NCBI RefSeq assembly: GCF_015057245.1
Contig: NZ_SVET01000001.1
Location: 1 to 64,000 of the forward strand
DNA from: Pseudobutyrivibrio ruminis
Lineage (GTDB): Bacteria > Bacillota > Clostridia > Lachnospirales > Lachnospiraceae
Length of the DNA stretch: 64,000 nt
Reading direction: 5' to 3'
The translations under genes were made by a program, and so were the position numbers. The notes beneath the pieces are model-generated. The model was not told the DNA's origin. It did not search any database and worked only from the letters and a program-made list of their open reading frames with translations. Below, piece after piece: positions 32,195 to 41,090 of this stretch (positions within the stretch are counted from its first letter, which is position 1; each line of letters starts with the position of its first letter).

Positions 32195-33946
32195 ATGGCA
32201 TTAGATGGTATTTCTATTCATGCTTTAGTACATGAATTTAACGAGACATTTTTGAATGGAAAAATCAATAAAATTTCTCAGCCTGAAAAAGAGGAATTAT
32301 TGATTACTATAAATACTCAAAATGGAAATAAACGATTGCTAGTATCAGCAAACGCTTCTCTTCCATTTATGTATATCACAGATGAGAATAAAACTGCACC
32401 AGCTCAAGCTCCTGGATTCTGTATGTTGCTTAGAAAACATATAGGCGCAGGAAGAATTATCGAAATTTCTCAAATGGGAATGGAACGTGCTGTTCGTTTT
32501 AAAATTCAGCATTTAAACGAAATGGGTGATATTACATACAAATATCTTTATATTGAGATTATGGGTAAGCATTCTAACATAATCTTTTGCAACGAAGATA
32601 ATATGATTTTGGATTCCATAAAGCATATTCCTTCATCTGTAAGTTCTGTACGCGAAGTTTTACCAGGACGTGATTATTTTATTCCAACTCAGGAAGGAAA
32701 AACTAATCCTTTGGAATCATCAGAGGATTCTTTCAAGAATACAGTTCTTAAACGAAGTGAGTCGGTGTTCAAGGCATTAATGTCATCATATATTGGCATC
32801 AGCCCAACAATTGCAAATGAAATCTGTTTCAGAGCAGGGATAGATTCTGATGCAAGCTGCGCTTCTCTTTTTGATGAACATAAAGAAAAGCTTTGGGTTA
32901 GCTTTACTGGATTGATGGATGATATTCGAAATGATAACTACTCTTACAATATCATTATAGATGCTGCAAATGGAAAGCCACTAGAATATGCACCAGTAGC
33001 TCTTACAATGTATCAGGACATGGAAACAAAATCTTTTAAAACTATGTCTGAGGTTTTGATAGAGTTTTATGCTAAGCGAAATCAGTATACAAACATTCGT
33101 CAGAAGTCTGCAGATTTGCGTAAAATAATAAACAATCATATTGAGCGTGCTTCTAAAAAATTGGATTTACAATTAAAGCAGCAAAAAGACACAGAAAAAC
33201 GCGATAAATACAAGATTTATGGTGAAATGCTTCATACTTATGGATATGAAGCGAAGCCAAATGATAAATCTATAACTGTTATAAATTATTATGACAATAA
33301 AGAGCTGACTATTCCTCTCGACCCGGATTTATCAGCCACAGAAAATGCTAAGAAATACTTTGATAAATATGCAAAGTTAAAAAGAACAGCCGAAGCTCTC
33401 AATATTTATATTGAACAGTCTAAGCAGGAACTAGAACTTCTTCAATCTATCGAAGCTGCTTTAAATATCGTTGAAAATGAAACAGATTTAGCTGAAATTC
33501 GACGTGAATTATCGGATCATGGATTTATTAAAAAGCATTCTGGTAATAAAAAAGAAAAAATCAAGAAAAGCAAACCATTACATTTTGTTGATGATAATGG
33601 ATTCGATATTTATGTTGGCAAAAACAACTACCAAAATGACGAGCTTACTTTTAAATTTGCTACTGGAAATGATTGGTGGTTCCATACAAAAAAGATACAT
33701 GGCAGCCATGTAATTGTTAAAACAAATGGTAAGGAATTACCGGACAGTACATATGAATATGCTGCAGAGTTAGCCGCTTACTATTCTTCTGGTCGCGATT
33801 CTCAAAAAGTTGAGATTGATTACTTACAAAAGAAGAACGTAAAAAAGCCCGCTAGCGCTGTAGCAGGCTTTGTAGTTTATTACACTAATTACTCTCTTAT
33901 GGCCACTCCTACATTAGAGCACGTAAAATTGATTAGCCAAGAATGA
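32195..33946 (+). CDS. rqcH: NFACT RNA-binding protein RqcH (Rqc2 homologue)
   Basis: 583 residues: NFACT-N domain (FNETFLNGKINKISQPEKEE), a coiled-coil middle at about 300-420, and NFACT-R at about 450-560 (FDIYVGKNNYQND, then GNDWWFHTKKIHGSHV). It directs C-terminal alanine tailing of stalled nascent chains on 50S subunits. It reads convergently with recG, overlapping it by 33 bp, and contains the recG terminator near its end. GGAC precedes the ATG. Confidence 0.95.
   Translation: MALDGISIHALVHEFNETFLNGKINKISQPEKEELLITINTQNGNKRLLVSANASLPFMYITDENKTAPAQAPGFCMLLRKHIGAGRIIEISQMGMERAVRFKIQHLNEMGDITYKYLYIEIMGKHSNIIFCNEDNMILDSIKHIPSSVSSVREVLPGRDYFIPTQEGKTNPLESSEDSFKNTVLKRSESVFKALMSSYIGISPTIANEICFRAGIDSDASCASLFDEHKEKLWVSFTGLMDDIRNDNYSYNIIIDAANGKPLEYAPVALTMYQDMETKSFKTMSEVLIEFYAKRNQYTNIRQKSADLRKIINNHIERASKKLDLQLKQQKDTEKRDKYKIYGEMLHTYGYEAKPNDKSITVINYYDNKELTIPLDPDLSATENAKKYFDKYAKLKRTAEALNIYIEQSKQELELLQSIEAALNIVENETDLAEIRRELSDHGFIKKHSGNKKEKIKKSKPLHFVDDNGFDIYVGKNNYQNDELTFKFATGNDWWFHTKKIHGSHVIVKTNGKELPDSTYEYAAELAAYYSSGRDSQKVEIDYLQKKNVKKPASAVAGFVVYYTNYSLMATPTLEHVKLISQE
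33844..33871 (-). terminator. recG terminator embedded in the rqcH coding sequence
   Basis: On the minus strand, AAAGCCTGCTA with TAGCGGGCTTT (one mismatch), loop of 6, then a T run. It lies 42 nt beyond the recG stop but wholly inside rqcH codons. Confidence 0.85.
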
Positions 33947-35962
33947 GTTTAATGTAGACCTTAGAGCTGGATGATTTTCCAGTTCTGGGTCTTTTTTTAA
34001 TATGTCGTCTACGTCAGAGGATGCCATTTCAAGCTCATCGGCGTCTTGATAAATATCGGCAACCTTAAAGCTGAACTCGCCACTTTGTCGCACTCCAAAC
34101 ATATCTCCAGGGCCTCGTAATTTCAAATCTTCTCTGGCGATATAGAAGCCGTCATTTGACTTAAGCATAATATTCAAGCGCTCTGATTCTTGGTTATCTG
34201 AGCTTGAATTCATTAAAATACAGTAACTTTGGGCGTCACCTCTACCAACTCTTCCTCTTAATTGATGTAGGGCTGCAAGACCAAATCTATTGGCATTTTC
34301 AATCATCATAACTGTTGCATTTGGAACATTGACACCGACCTCTACAACAGTTGTAGAAACCAATATATCAGTTTTATGATTAGCAAAATCATCCATCACC
34401 TGATTCTTTTCAGAAGGCTTCATTTTTCCGTGCAATACGCCAATGTGATATTTATCTTTAAAGTGGTCTTTTAATTTCTTACTGTAATCCGTAACATTTT
34501 GCGCTTCAGTTGTTTCTGATGCCTCGACAAGCGGGCAAATTATATATACCTGATGCCCTTTTGCAATTTCATCGGAAACAAATTTGTAAGCGGTTGCTCT
34601 CATGCTTTCTTTGATTACACATGTTTTTATAGGCAATCGATTGGCTGGAAGTTCCTTGATTGCAGAAACATGCATATTTCCATAGAGGATCATAGCCAGG
34701 GTTCTAGGAATCGGGGTCGCTGACATAACAACAATATGAGGATGATTTCCTTTTGAGGAAAGTTTATCTCGTTGCTGTACGCCAAATCTATGCTGCTCAT
34801 CAGTGATTACTAATGCCAATTCTCCAAAAGATCTGCCTTCTGATATCAATGCATGAGTGCCAATGATTAAGCATTGCTCATTTTCATCCACCAGCTTTTG
34901 CATAGCTTTCTTTTCAGAAACTTTCATAGAACCAGTAAATAAAGCTACAGGAATATCTAATCCAGCATCATCAACCCATTTTTTGAAACTTTCATAGTGC
35001 TGCTTTGCAAGTACTTCTGTAGGCGCCATGATTGCTGCTTGATATCCAGATAACGCAACGTCCAACATGGCCAAAAAGGCAACGATGGTTTTACCACTTC
35101 CTACATCACCTTGAATTAATCTCTGAGTAATGTATTCTCCTGTTAAATCGCTAGAAATGTCATCAATGACCTTTAATTGATCATTAGTTAAAGCGAAAGG
35201 TAATAAGTTTCTAAAATCGTCTGTTTCCTGATGATGTGTGATGTTGAATATATTAGGATATGAAACGCCTTTTTCTTCCTGCAAGCGGGAATTAAGTATA
35301 AAGAAAAACATTTCTTCATAAGCAAGACGACGGCGTGCTTTTACCAGCTCATCAAAATCCCTAGGAAAATGATATGCGTAAATCGCATCCTTATATGACA
35401 TAAAATCGTTTTTGGATTCTATATCCTCAGGCAACCGGTTTTCTGGAATGTTACAGTGCTCAAATCCACTTTTAACTGATTTTAATACAAGATTGTTGCT
35501 TAGGCCTTTAGTTAAATGATAAATAGGCTGTATTTGCTTGCGGATTTCCTCGTATTTATCTCTTTCAAATATTAAAGGCTGTGTAATCTTGTATCGCCCC
35601 TTGTCAAATAATAGCCTTCCGTAGAAAATATATATTTTGCCTGGCTCTAAGCTGGATTTAATATAATTCGAATTAAACCAAGCTAAATCAACTGCCACAT
35701 CATCCACATAAGCTGTTGCTGATAATACATCCAGTTTGTTTCTTGTTCGAAATATCTTTGGGCTTGTCTTGATACGCCCAGCTATGCTAACAAGTGAATT
35801 GACGTTATCTTTGTTTGGTTTCGATACTTCAGGATAAATTAAATAGGTACGCGGAAAAAAAAGGAGTATATCCTCTATGGTATATACTCCTAACTTGTTT
35901 AATAATTTAGTTGTCTTCTCTCCAACGCCCTTAATAGTGTCAATCGGTGATAACAACTCCAT
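33914..35962 (-). CDS. recG: ATP-dependent DNA helicase RecG
   Basis: 682 residues from the ATG at 35962 (GGAG 7 nt upstream; the frame extends 132 bp further into fakA). It has the wedge domain at the N-terminus, Walker A GDVGSGKT, DEQH box (TDEQHRFG), and C-terminal helicase motifs (QLRGRVGRGDAQSYC). It remodels stalled forks. It follows fakA by 4 bp. Confidence 0.96.
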   Translation of the reverse strand: MELLSPIDTIKGVGEKTTKLLNKLGVYTIEDILLFFPRTYLIYPEVSKPNKDNVNSLVSIAGRIKTSPKIFRTRNKLDVLSATAYVDDVAVDLAWFNSNYIKSSLEPGKIYIFYGRLLFDKGRYKITQPLIFERDKYEEIRKQIQPIYHLTKGLSNNLVLKSVKSGFEHCNIPENRLPEDIESKNDFMSYKDAIYAYHFPRDFDELVKARRRLAYEEMFFFILNSRLQEEKGVSYPNIFNITHHQETDDFRNLLPFALTNDQLKVIDDISSDLTGEYITQRLIQGDVGSGKTIVAFLAMLDVALSGYQAAIMAPTEVLAKQHYESFKKWVDDAGLDIPVALFTGSMKVSEKKAMQKLVDENEQCLIIGTHALISEGRSFGELALVITDEQHRFGVQQRDKLSSKGNHPHIVVMSATPIPRTLAMILYGNMHVSAIKELPANRLPIKTCVIKESMRATAYKFVSDEIAKGHQVYIICPLVEASETTEAQNVTDYSKKLKDHFKDKYHIGVLHGKMKPSEKNQVMDDFANHKTDILVSTTVVEVGVNVPNATVMMIENANRFGLAALHQLRGRVGRGDAQSYCILMNSSSDNQESERLNIMLKSNDGFYIAREDLKLRGPGDMFGVRQSGEFSFKVADIYQDADELEMASSDVDDILKKDPELENHPALRSTLNSFLANQFYVL

Positions 35963-35966
35963 AATA

Positions 35967-37502
35967 TTACTCCACTGAAACGATGTATGCGTAAACAGCC
36001 TGTCCGCCTTCTGAAATTTCAACTTCAAGATCTGGATACTTCTCAAGTACCTTGTCGCCAAGTGCCTGAGCATCATCCTGATTTGAACCTTCACCCCAGT
36101 AGATAGAAACTACAGCGGAATCATCAGAAACCATCTCGTCGATCATCTCGAGGAATGCAGTTGAAATATCAGCATTTACAGAAAGGAGGCCCGAATCACC
36201 CATACCCATCCAGTCGTCTTTTCTGATTTCTTTGTCATCAATAACAGTATCACGAACAGCGTATGTAACCTGACCAGTCTTAACATTAGAGATTTCCTCT
36301 GTCATGGCAGCCTGGTTATCTTCAACGCTAGCGTCTGCAGCGAATGAAATAAGAGCTGTAATTCCCTGAGGGATTGTCTTTGTAGGGATAACGATAATCT
36401 TTTTATCCTCACAAATAGCAGCTGCCTGATTTGCTGCGAGAATGATATTTTTATTGTTTGGTAAAACAAATACAGTCTTTGCATTAACCTTTTCTACTGC
36501 TGAAAGGATATCGTCTGTAGAAGGGTTCATTGTCTGACCACCTGGAATCATGTAGTCACAGCCAAGCTCTGTAAAGATAGATGTAAGGCCTTCGCCTGTA
36601 GCAATTGAAACGAATCCCATTTCCTTTGCTGGCTCTGTAAACTTAGGAGCTTCTTCCTTAACATCTTCTTTTTCGCTAGAGAATACTACTTCATCAGAAT
36701 TTGTCTCTGTGATTGTAAGATCAGAAACCTTTCCAGATGCTAACTTCTCTAACTTAGCTTTTAATTCTTTGATCTGGTATGAAGCAAGTGGCTTCTCAGA
36801 TTCGATAACGAATTCAACAGCATACTTAGAAATGGCTGGCTTAGCCTTTGGAGCCTCTACAGCTTCTGTAGAGTAGTCTACTTCCTTACCAATAAGGGCA
36901 TCGTAAGCACCCTTAAGAACCTGAACAAGACCCTGTCCGCCTGAATCTACAACGCCAGCCTGCTTCAAAACTGGAAGCATATCTGGAGTTCTTGCAAGTG
37001 TATCCTCTGCTTCTGCGATAACAGCTTCAGCAAATTCTACGATATTGTCTGTCTTTGTAGCCATCTCTGCAGCCTTGTCAGCAGCAGCGCGGGCAACTGT
37101 AAGAATTGTACCTTCCTTTGGTTGCATAACTGCCTTGTAAGCAGTCTGAACAGCCTTTTCAAAGGCCTCATTTAAAAGTGGAATATCAACTTCGTCGTGG
37201 CTTGAAATAACCTTTGTAAAACCACGGAAAAGCTGAGACAAAATAACACCTGAATTACCTCTTGCGCCTCTAAGTGAGCCAGATGAAATAGCCTTAGACA
37301 ATGTCTTCATGTCTGGATCCTGAAGCTCCATTACAGCATTTGCTGCTGACATGATAGTCATAGTCATATTTGTACCTGTATCACCATCAGGAACTGGGAA
37401 AACGTTTAATTCGTTAATCCATTCCTTTTTAGATTCAAGATTTTTTGCGCCCGAAAGGAACATCTTTGATAATAAAGACGCATCGATAGTTTGAATCTCC
37501 AC
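35967..37502 (-). CDS. fakA: Fatty-acid kinase FakA (DAK2 domain)
   Basis: 511 residues from a GTG start with GGAGG 8 nt upstream; the frame begins seven codons earlier, inside the Asp23 gene, without such a site. The N-terminal DAK2 domain has the ATP-metal motif NVFPVPDGDTGTNM; the middle and C-terminal parts match YloV/FakA. It phosphorylates fatty acids bound to FakB, which is not seen in the window. Next to the asp23-type gene, as in other Firmicutes. Confidence 0.93.
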   Translation of the reverse strand: MEIQTIDASLLSKMFLSGAKNLESKKEWINELNVFPVPDGDTGTNMTMTIMSAANAVMELQDPDMKTLSKAISSGSLRGARGNSGVILSQLFRGFTKVISSHDEVDIPLLNEAFEKAVQTAYKAVMQPKEGTILTVARAAADKAAEMATKTDNIVEFAEAVIAEAEDTLARTPDMLPVLKQAGVVDSGGQGLVQVLKGAYDALIGKEVDYSTEAVEAPKAKPAISKYAVEFVIESEKPLASYQIKELKAKLEKLASGKVSDLTITETNSDEVVFSSEKEDVKEEAPKFTEPAKEMGFVSIATGEGLTSIFTELGCDYMIPGGQTMNPSTDDILSAVEKVNAKTVFVLPNNKNIILAANQAAAICEDKKIIVIPTKTIPQGITALISFAADASVEDNQAAMTEEISNVKTGQVTYAVRDTVIDDKEIRKDDWMGMGDSGLLSVNADISTAFLEMIDEMVSDDSAVVSIYWGEGSNQDDAQALGDKVLEKYPDLEVEISEGGQAVYAYIVSVE

Positions 37503-37515
37503 GTATAAATCCTCC

Positions 37516-37875
37516 TTAGTCAATAACTCTTACGCCTTCAACGTAGATATTGATTGTATCAACAGTTAAACCAGTAAAAGACGAAACTTTATATTTTACT
37601 GTTTCGATGAGGTTCTCTGCTACTGCAGCAACGCTAACACCATATGAAACAATAACATGAAAATCTAACGAAATTGTGTTGTCCTCATTGATATTGACAC
37701 TAATTCCGTGATTTAAATAATCTTTCTTGAGAAGCTTAACCAAGCCATCTTTCATATTGACAGCAGCCATGCCTACAATGCCGAAGCACTCTACTGCAAC
37801 TGAACCGGCATAAGTAGCAATAACATCTGTGTCTATAACAATCTTACCAAGCTCTGTTTCCATTTGACCTTGCAT
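37516..37875 (-). CDS. Asp23/Gls24 family envelope stress protein (YloU)
   Basis: 119 residues with the family pattern GKIVIDTDVIATYAGSVAVECFGIVGM and a VDTINIYVEGVR ending. In bacilli it precedes fakA (yloU-yloV). GGAGG is 7 nt before the ATG. Confidence 0.92.
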   Translation of the reverse strand: MQGQMETELGKIVIDTDVIATYAGSVAVECFGIVGMAAVNMKDGLVKLLKKDYLNHGISVNINEDNTISLDFHVIVSYGVSVAAVAENLIETVKYKVSSFTGLTVDTINIYVEGVRVID

Positions 37876-37916
37876 AAAATTACCTCCAAATTCGCATATT
37901 TACTCATGATGAGAAC

Positions 37917-37922
37917 ATTATA
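37917..37922 (-). promoter_or_regulatory. -10 box of the asp23-fakA-recG operon
   Basis: TATAAT on the minus strand, 42 nt before the ATG. The -35 is weak (TTTCAT at 17-nt spacing). Confidence 0.5.
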
Positions 37923-37974
37923 TACTATGTTTACTAAAAATGAAAGTAAGGATTAATGCCTAAAACAAAAAATA

Positions 37975-37998
37975 AAAGCCACCCTTCCGAGTGACTTT
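37975..37998 (-). terminator. rpmB terminator
   Basis: An imperfect stem AAAGTCACTC with GGGTGGCTTT, tetraloop, then TATTTTTT on the minus strand. Confidence 0.8.
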
Positions 37999-38015
37999 CA
38001 ATATCGTGTGTAAGA

Positions 38016-38201
38016 TTAAGCACGCTCAACCTTGCCAGAACGTAAACAAGAAGTACATACATATAACTTCTTAGGTGTTCCATTCACATTACACTTAACG
38101 GACTTCACATTAGACTTCCACATATGATTGGATCTTCTATGAGAATGGCTCACATTGTTACCGAAATGAGCGCCTTTTCCACAAACTGCACATTTTGCCA
38201 T
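38016..38201 (-). CDS. rpmB: 50S ribosomal protein L28
   Basis: 61 residues, starting MAKCAVCGKGAHFGNNVSHSH. The CxxC at C4/C7 and the closing CTSC indicate the zinc-binding form. A single-gene unit between its own promoter and terminator. AGGAGG precedes the ATG. Confidence 0.97.
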   Translation of the reverse strand: MAKCAVCGKGAHFGNNVSHSHRRSNHMWKSNVKSVKCNVNGTPKKLYVCTSCLRSGKVERA

Positions 38202-38262
38202 GATTGCACCTCCTTGTAATTTATTTCAAAAACAAATTGCATTGACTAAACGCAACAATCGA

Positions 38263-38291
38263 ATTATAGCAAAGCAAATTGTAAATTGCAA
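38263..38291 (-). promoter_or_regulatory. rpmB promoter
   Basis: TTGCAA (38286-38291), a 17-nt spacer ending in TGC, and TATAAT (38263-38268) on the minus strand: a strong promoter with extended -10. Confidence 0.8.
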
Positions 38292-38336
38292 TGATTTTTT
38301 CACCATATCTTGATTTTATTTTTCTAAGATAGTGTG

Positions 38337-39767
38337 TTATTGGAAATATGCATCAAAAACCTTTGCTGCCAATGGAGCTGCATGCTTACTTCCATATCCT
38401 GCTCCCTCCATTATAACAGCAATAGCCAGTTCTTTTCCAGTACTATCTGTCGCATATCCTACGAACCAGGAATGAGTCATACTTTTATTAGTTGTATACT
38501 CTGCTGTTCCAGTTTTGCCATAAACTTTTAATTCACCGAAATCTACGCTATCAGCGGTTCCGTCCATTACAACAGCTTCCATGTATTCATTTAGTAAATC
38601 TACCTCAGAATCGGACATAATTTGTCCGTAGCTCTTTTCGTCTGTCTGACTAACAATATTGCCTTCGGCGCTTACCAACTTATCTGCGTAATATGGTTCC
38701 ATCAACTCACCACCGTTGGCGATTGCGGAAACGAGCATACACATATGAAGAGGCGAAACTGTGGTGTTACCTTGACCTATGGCTGTTTGAGCAACAAGCT
38801 TATCGTCACTATTTGAAAGAGAAAAACTAGATGCTTTAGTGGCTTCAATCTGAGTAGGTAATGTATCGTTAAATAACAATTCTTCTGCTGTTTCAGTGAA
38901 TTCATCTTTATCAAGATTGATTCCCATATATGCATAAGCGCTATTGCATGAGTTGGAAAATGCTTTTAATAGATTCTCCGAACCGTGAGACTCATTACTA
39001 CTACAATGAATTGTATAATCTCCTACTTTAAGGGACCCATTACAATTATAACTAAAATCCGAATTACCGTTATTTGCTCTTAAATAGGCAATGGTGGTGA
39101 CAATTTTAAATGTTGAGCCTGGTGGATACGCTCCTTGTGTAGCTCTATTTAAAAGCGCAGATTTAGTGTTTGACTCACTATTTATGTCATCCCAGTATGT
39201 TGCAATTGTGTTTGGATCGTAATCAGGTTTTGATACCATCGCAATTACTTTTCCTGTAGAAGGCTCGATTGCTATTACTGCACCGTCATACATTCCCATG
39301 CCTTCGTAAGCAGCAAGCTGTGTTTCATAATCAAATGTCGTATATAAATCATCACCAGGACTTTTTTTGCCACTGAGATTATTATTAATCTGATCCTTAA
39401 GTGAAATGTGGCTTTTCAGCAGATCAAATGAATAATACGCCTCTAGACCTGCCATACCTTGGTCTACATAGCCTACAGCGTGGCTAAACAGCCTTTCGTC
39501 TGGATATACACGTATTTCTTGCTTAGAATCGTCGTAGCTTGTTTTGGCTATAATATGCCCATCAGCGGTATATATGCTACCTCTGGTTACATCATCTGAA
39601 AAAGCAGAAAATCTTGAATTATAAGAATTATATATGAAATCTTTTGCTCCTTCTTTCACGTAATAAGAAAGGTAGACAATCATAGCAATAAAGACCATGG
39701 CAAACATGATTGCTATAACATATATTTCTTTTCTGATTGCTTTCTTAGTAGTCTTCTTTTTAGTCAT
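38337..39767 (-). CDS. Penicillin-binding transpeptidase (PBP2/FtsI type)
   Basis: 476 residues: one N-terminal membrane helix (about 12-34), a short dimerisation region, and a transpeptidase domain with active-site S-x-x-K in PGSTFKIV, S-x-N in SNSCN and KTGTAEY. It cross-links peptidoglycan. It overlaps the FtsW-type gene by 8 bp, so it probably works with that glycosyltransferase. Whether it serves division, elongation or sporulation cannot be told. Confidence 0.92.
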   Translation of the reverse strand: MTKKKTTKKAIRKEIYVIAIMFAMVFIAMIVYLSYYVKEGAKDFIYNSYNSRFSAFSDDVTRGSIYTADGHIIAKTSYDDSKQEIRVYPDERLFSHAVGYVDQGMAGLEAYYSFDLLKSHISLKDQINNNLSGKKSPGDDLYTTFDYETQLAAYEGMGMYDGAVIAIEPSTGKVIAMVSKPDYDPNTIATYWDDINSESNTKSALLNRATQGAYPPGSTFKIVTTIAYLRANNGNSDFSYNCNGSLKVGDYTIHCSSNESHGSENLLKAFSNSCNSAYAYMGINLDKDEFTETAEELLFNDTLPTQIEATKASSFSLSNSDDKLVAQTAIGQGNTTVSPLHMCMLVSAIANGGELMEPYYADKLVSAEGNIVSQTDEKSYGQIMSDSEVDLLNEYMEAVVMDGTADSVDFGELKVYGKTGTAEYTTNKSMTHSWFVGYATDSTGKELAIAVIMEGAGYGSKHAAPLAAKVFDAYFQ

Positions 39768-41088
39768 AACGTCTTCTGCCTTTGTTTATATATATTAATT
39801 CATCAGAACACTGTGCGATGTAGAAACAAATAAACATTGAAAGTAGCGAGCTGCCACCATAGCTGATAAAAGGTAAGGTGACACCTGTGGATGGTATAAA
39901 TTTGATTACGCCACCAATATTTAATATAGCTTGAATCGAAAAAATAATTGCAATTCCATTGATAACCAACATATAGAAGCTGTTATAACATGCAAAAGCT
40001 CTATTAAAAAGCATAATGCTGGTGCACATTACAATAACTATTAAGCATATAGCTACAACTGCTCCTAATTCCTCTGAAATAGCTGCAAATATGAAGTCCT
40101 TGGTAACAACCGGTATCTTATTTGGCTGACCATTTGTGAGTCCAGAGCCGAACCATCCTCCAGATCCTATTGCGAATAATGACTGTGTAATTTGATATCC
40201 TTTATCATCGATAACTGATAATGGGTCAGACCATGCAATAAATCTGGATTGTATATGCGGAAATCTATTGTATGCGAATATTCCACCAGCAAAAGCTACA
40301 ATAAATTCCAACGATAAAACAATATAATTCTTGTAAGCTATGAAAATGATAAAAACATAGGCAACAAGAAATATCATAGCTGTTCCTAAATCTTTCGAGA
40401 ATACAAGGACTAAAACATGCAGCCCTGCGCCTATTGTAGAAAACAAAAAGCCGCGCATATCTTTGTAAGTCACTATACAACCGCTGATAAAGAATAGATA
40501 AGTAAGCTTTACAAATTCACTAGGCTGTATGCTTATGCTTCCAAAGGAAAGGGATAGCTTTGCGCCATACTCCACCTTTCCTGTGAAATGCACTATTAAA
40601 AGAAGCGCTATGCCAACAAGGGCAAAAATAAATAGCTTTCGATTGATATGCTTGATGTTTTTAAGTACCAGCATAGCTAATATAGCAAATCCTGCAGAAG
40701 CAATGGCAAAAACAAACTGTCTGGTTGCCCTGCTCATATCAAGTCTTTCTAGTGCAATAAAACTAAAGCTTAGAAGCATCAACATATTATTTAAAAGAGC
40801 TCCAGATTTGCCATAGTTTAGTTTGGTCATTGATATGCTTATTGCAACAAATAAAGCCAGCTGAAAGATAACCAAAAGAATAATTCTAGGGTCTTCTTTT
40901 ACATAGTATAAAATGACGGAGCCGTTTATCAGAAAACAGACTACCATGATAGCTTGAATAGTAGATAAAATCCCTGATAAATCTTCACCGATTTTTGCCT
41001 CAAATATCTGTATAACATCTAATAGTGTAAACACCATTACAAAGATTAAAATTGTTATTCTGGAAAAAGTTATCAGAACGCTAACCAA
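39760..41088 (-). CDS. FtsW/RodA/SpoVE-family peptidoglycan glycosyltransferase
   Basis: 442 residues with about ten to twelve membrane helices and the SEDS signatures GSISIQPSEFVKL, FAAISEELG and the closing TGVTLPFISYGGSS. It polymerises lipid II. Translation seems to begin at TTG (41088), 2 bp after the U32 gene. Paired with a cognate PBP downstream. Confidence 0.93.
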   Translation of the reverse strand: MVSVLITFSRITILIFVMVFTLLDVIQIFEAKIGEDLSGILSTIQAIMVVCFLINGSVILYYVKEDPRIILLVIFQLALFVAISISMTKLNYGKSGALLNNMLMLLSFSFIALERLDMSRATRQFVFAIASAGFAILAMLVLKNIKHINRKLFIFALVGIALLLIVHFTGKVEYGAKLSLSFGSISIQPSEFVKLTYLFFISGCIVTYKDMRGFLFSTIGAGLHVLVLVFSKDLGTAMIFLVAYVFIIFIAYKNYIVLSLEFIVAFAGGIFAYNRFPHIQSRFIAWSDPLSVIDDKGYQITQSLFAIGSGGWFGSGLTNGQPNKIPVVTKDFIFAAISEELGAVVAICLIVIVMCTSIMLFNRAFACYNSFYMLVINGIAIIFSIQAILNIGGVIKFIPSTGVTLPFISYGGSSLLSMFICFYIAQCSDELIYINKGRRRYD

Positions 41089-41090
41089 CG

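Noticed and set aside
35963..36094. Longer N-terminus for RecG
   Set aside because: The extension lies in the fakA coding region and has no RecG homology; the ATG at 35962 has GGAG.
38300..38336. Terminator after the PBP gene
   Set aside because: Only a 5-bp ATCTT/AAGAT stem with a long A-rich loop, too weak to call.
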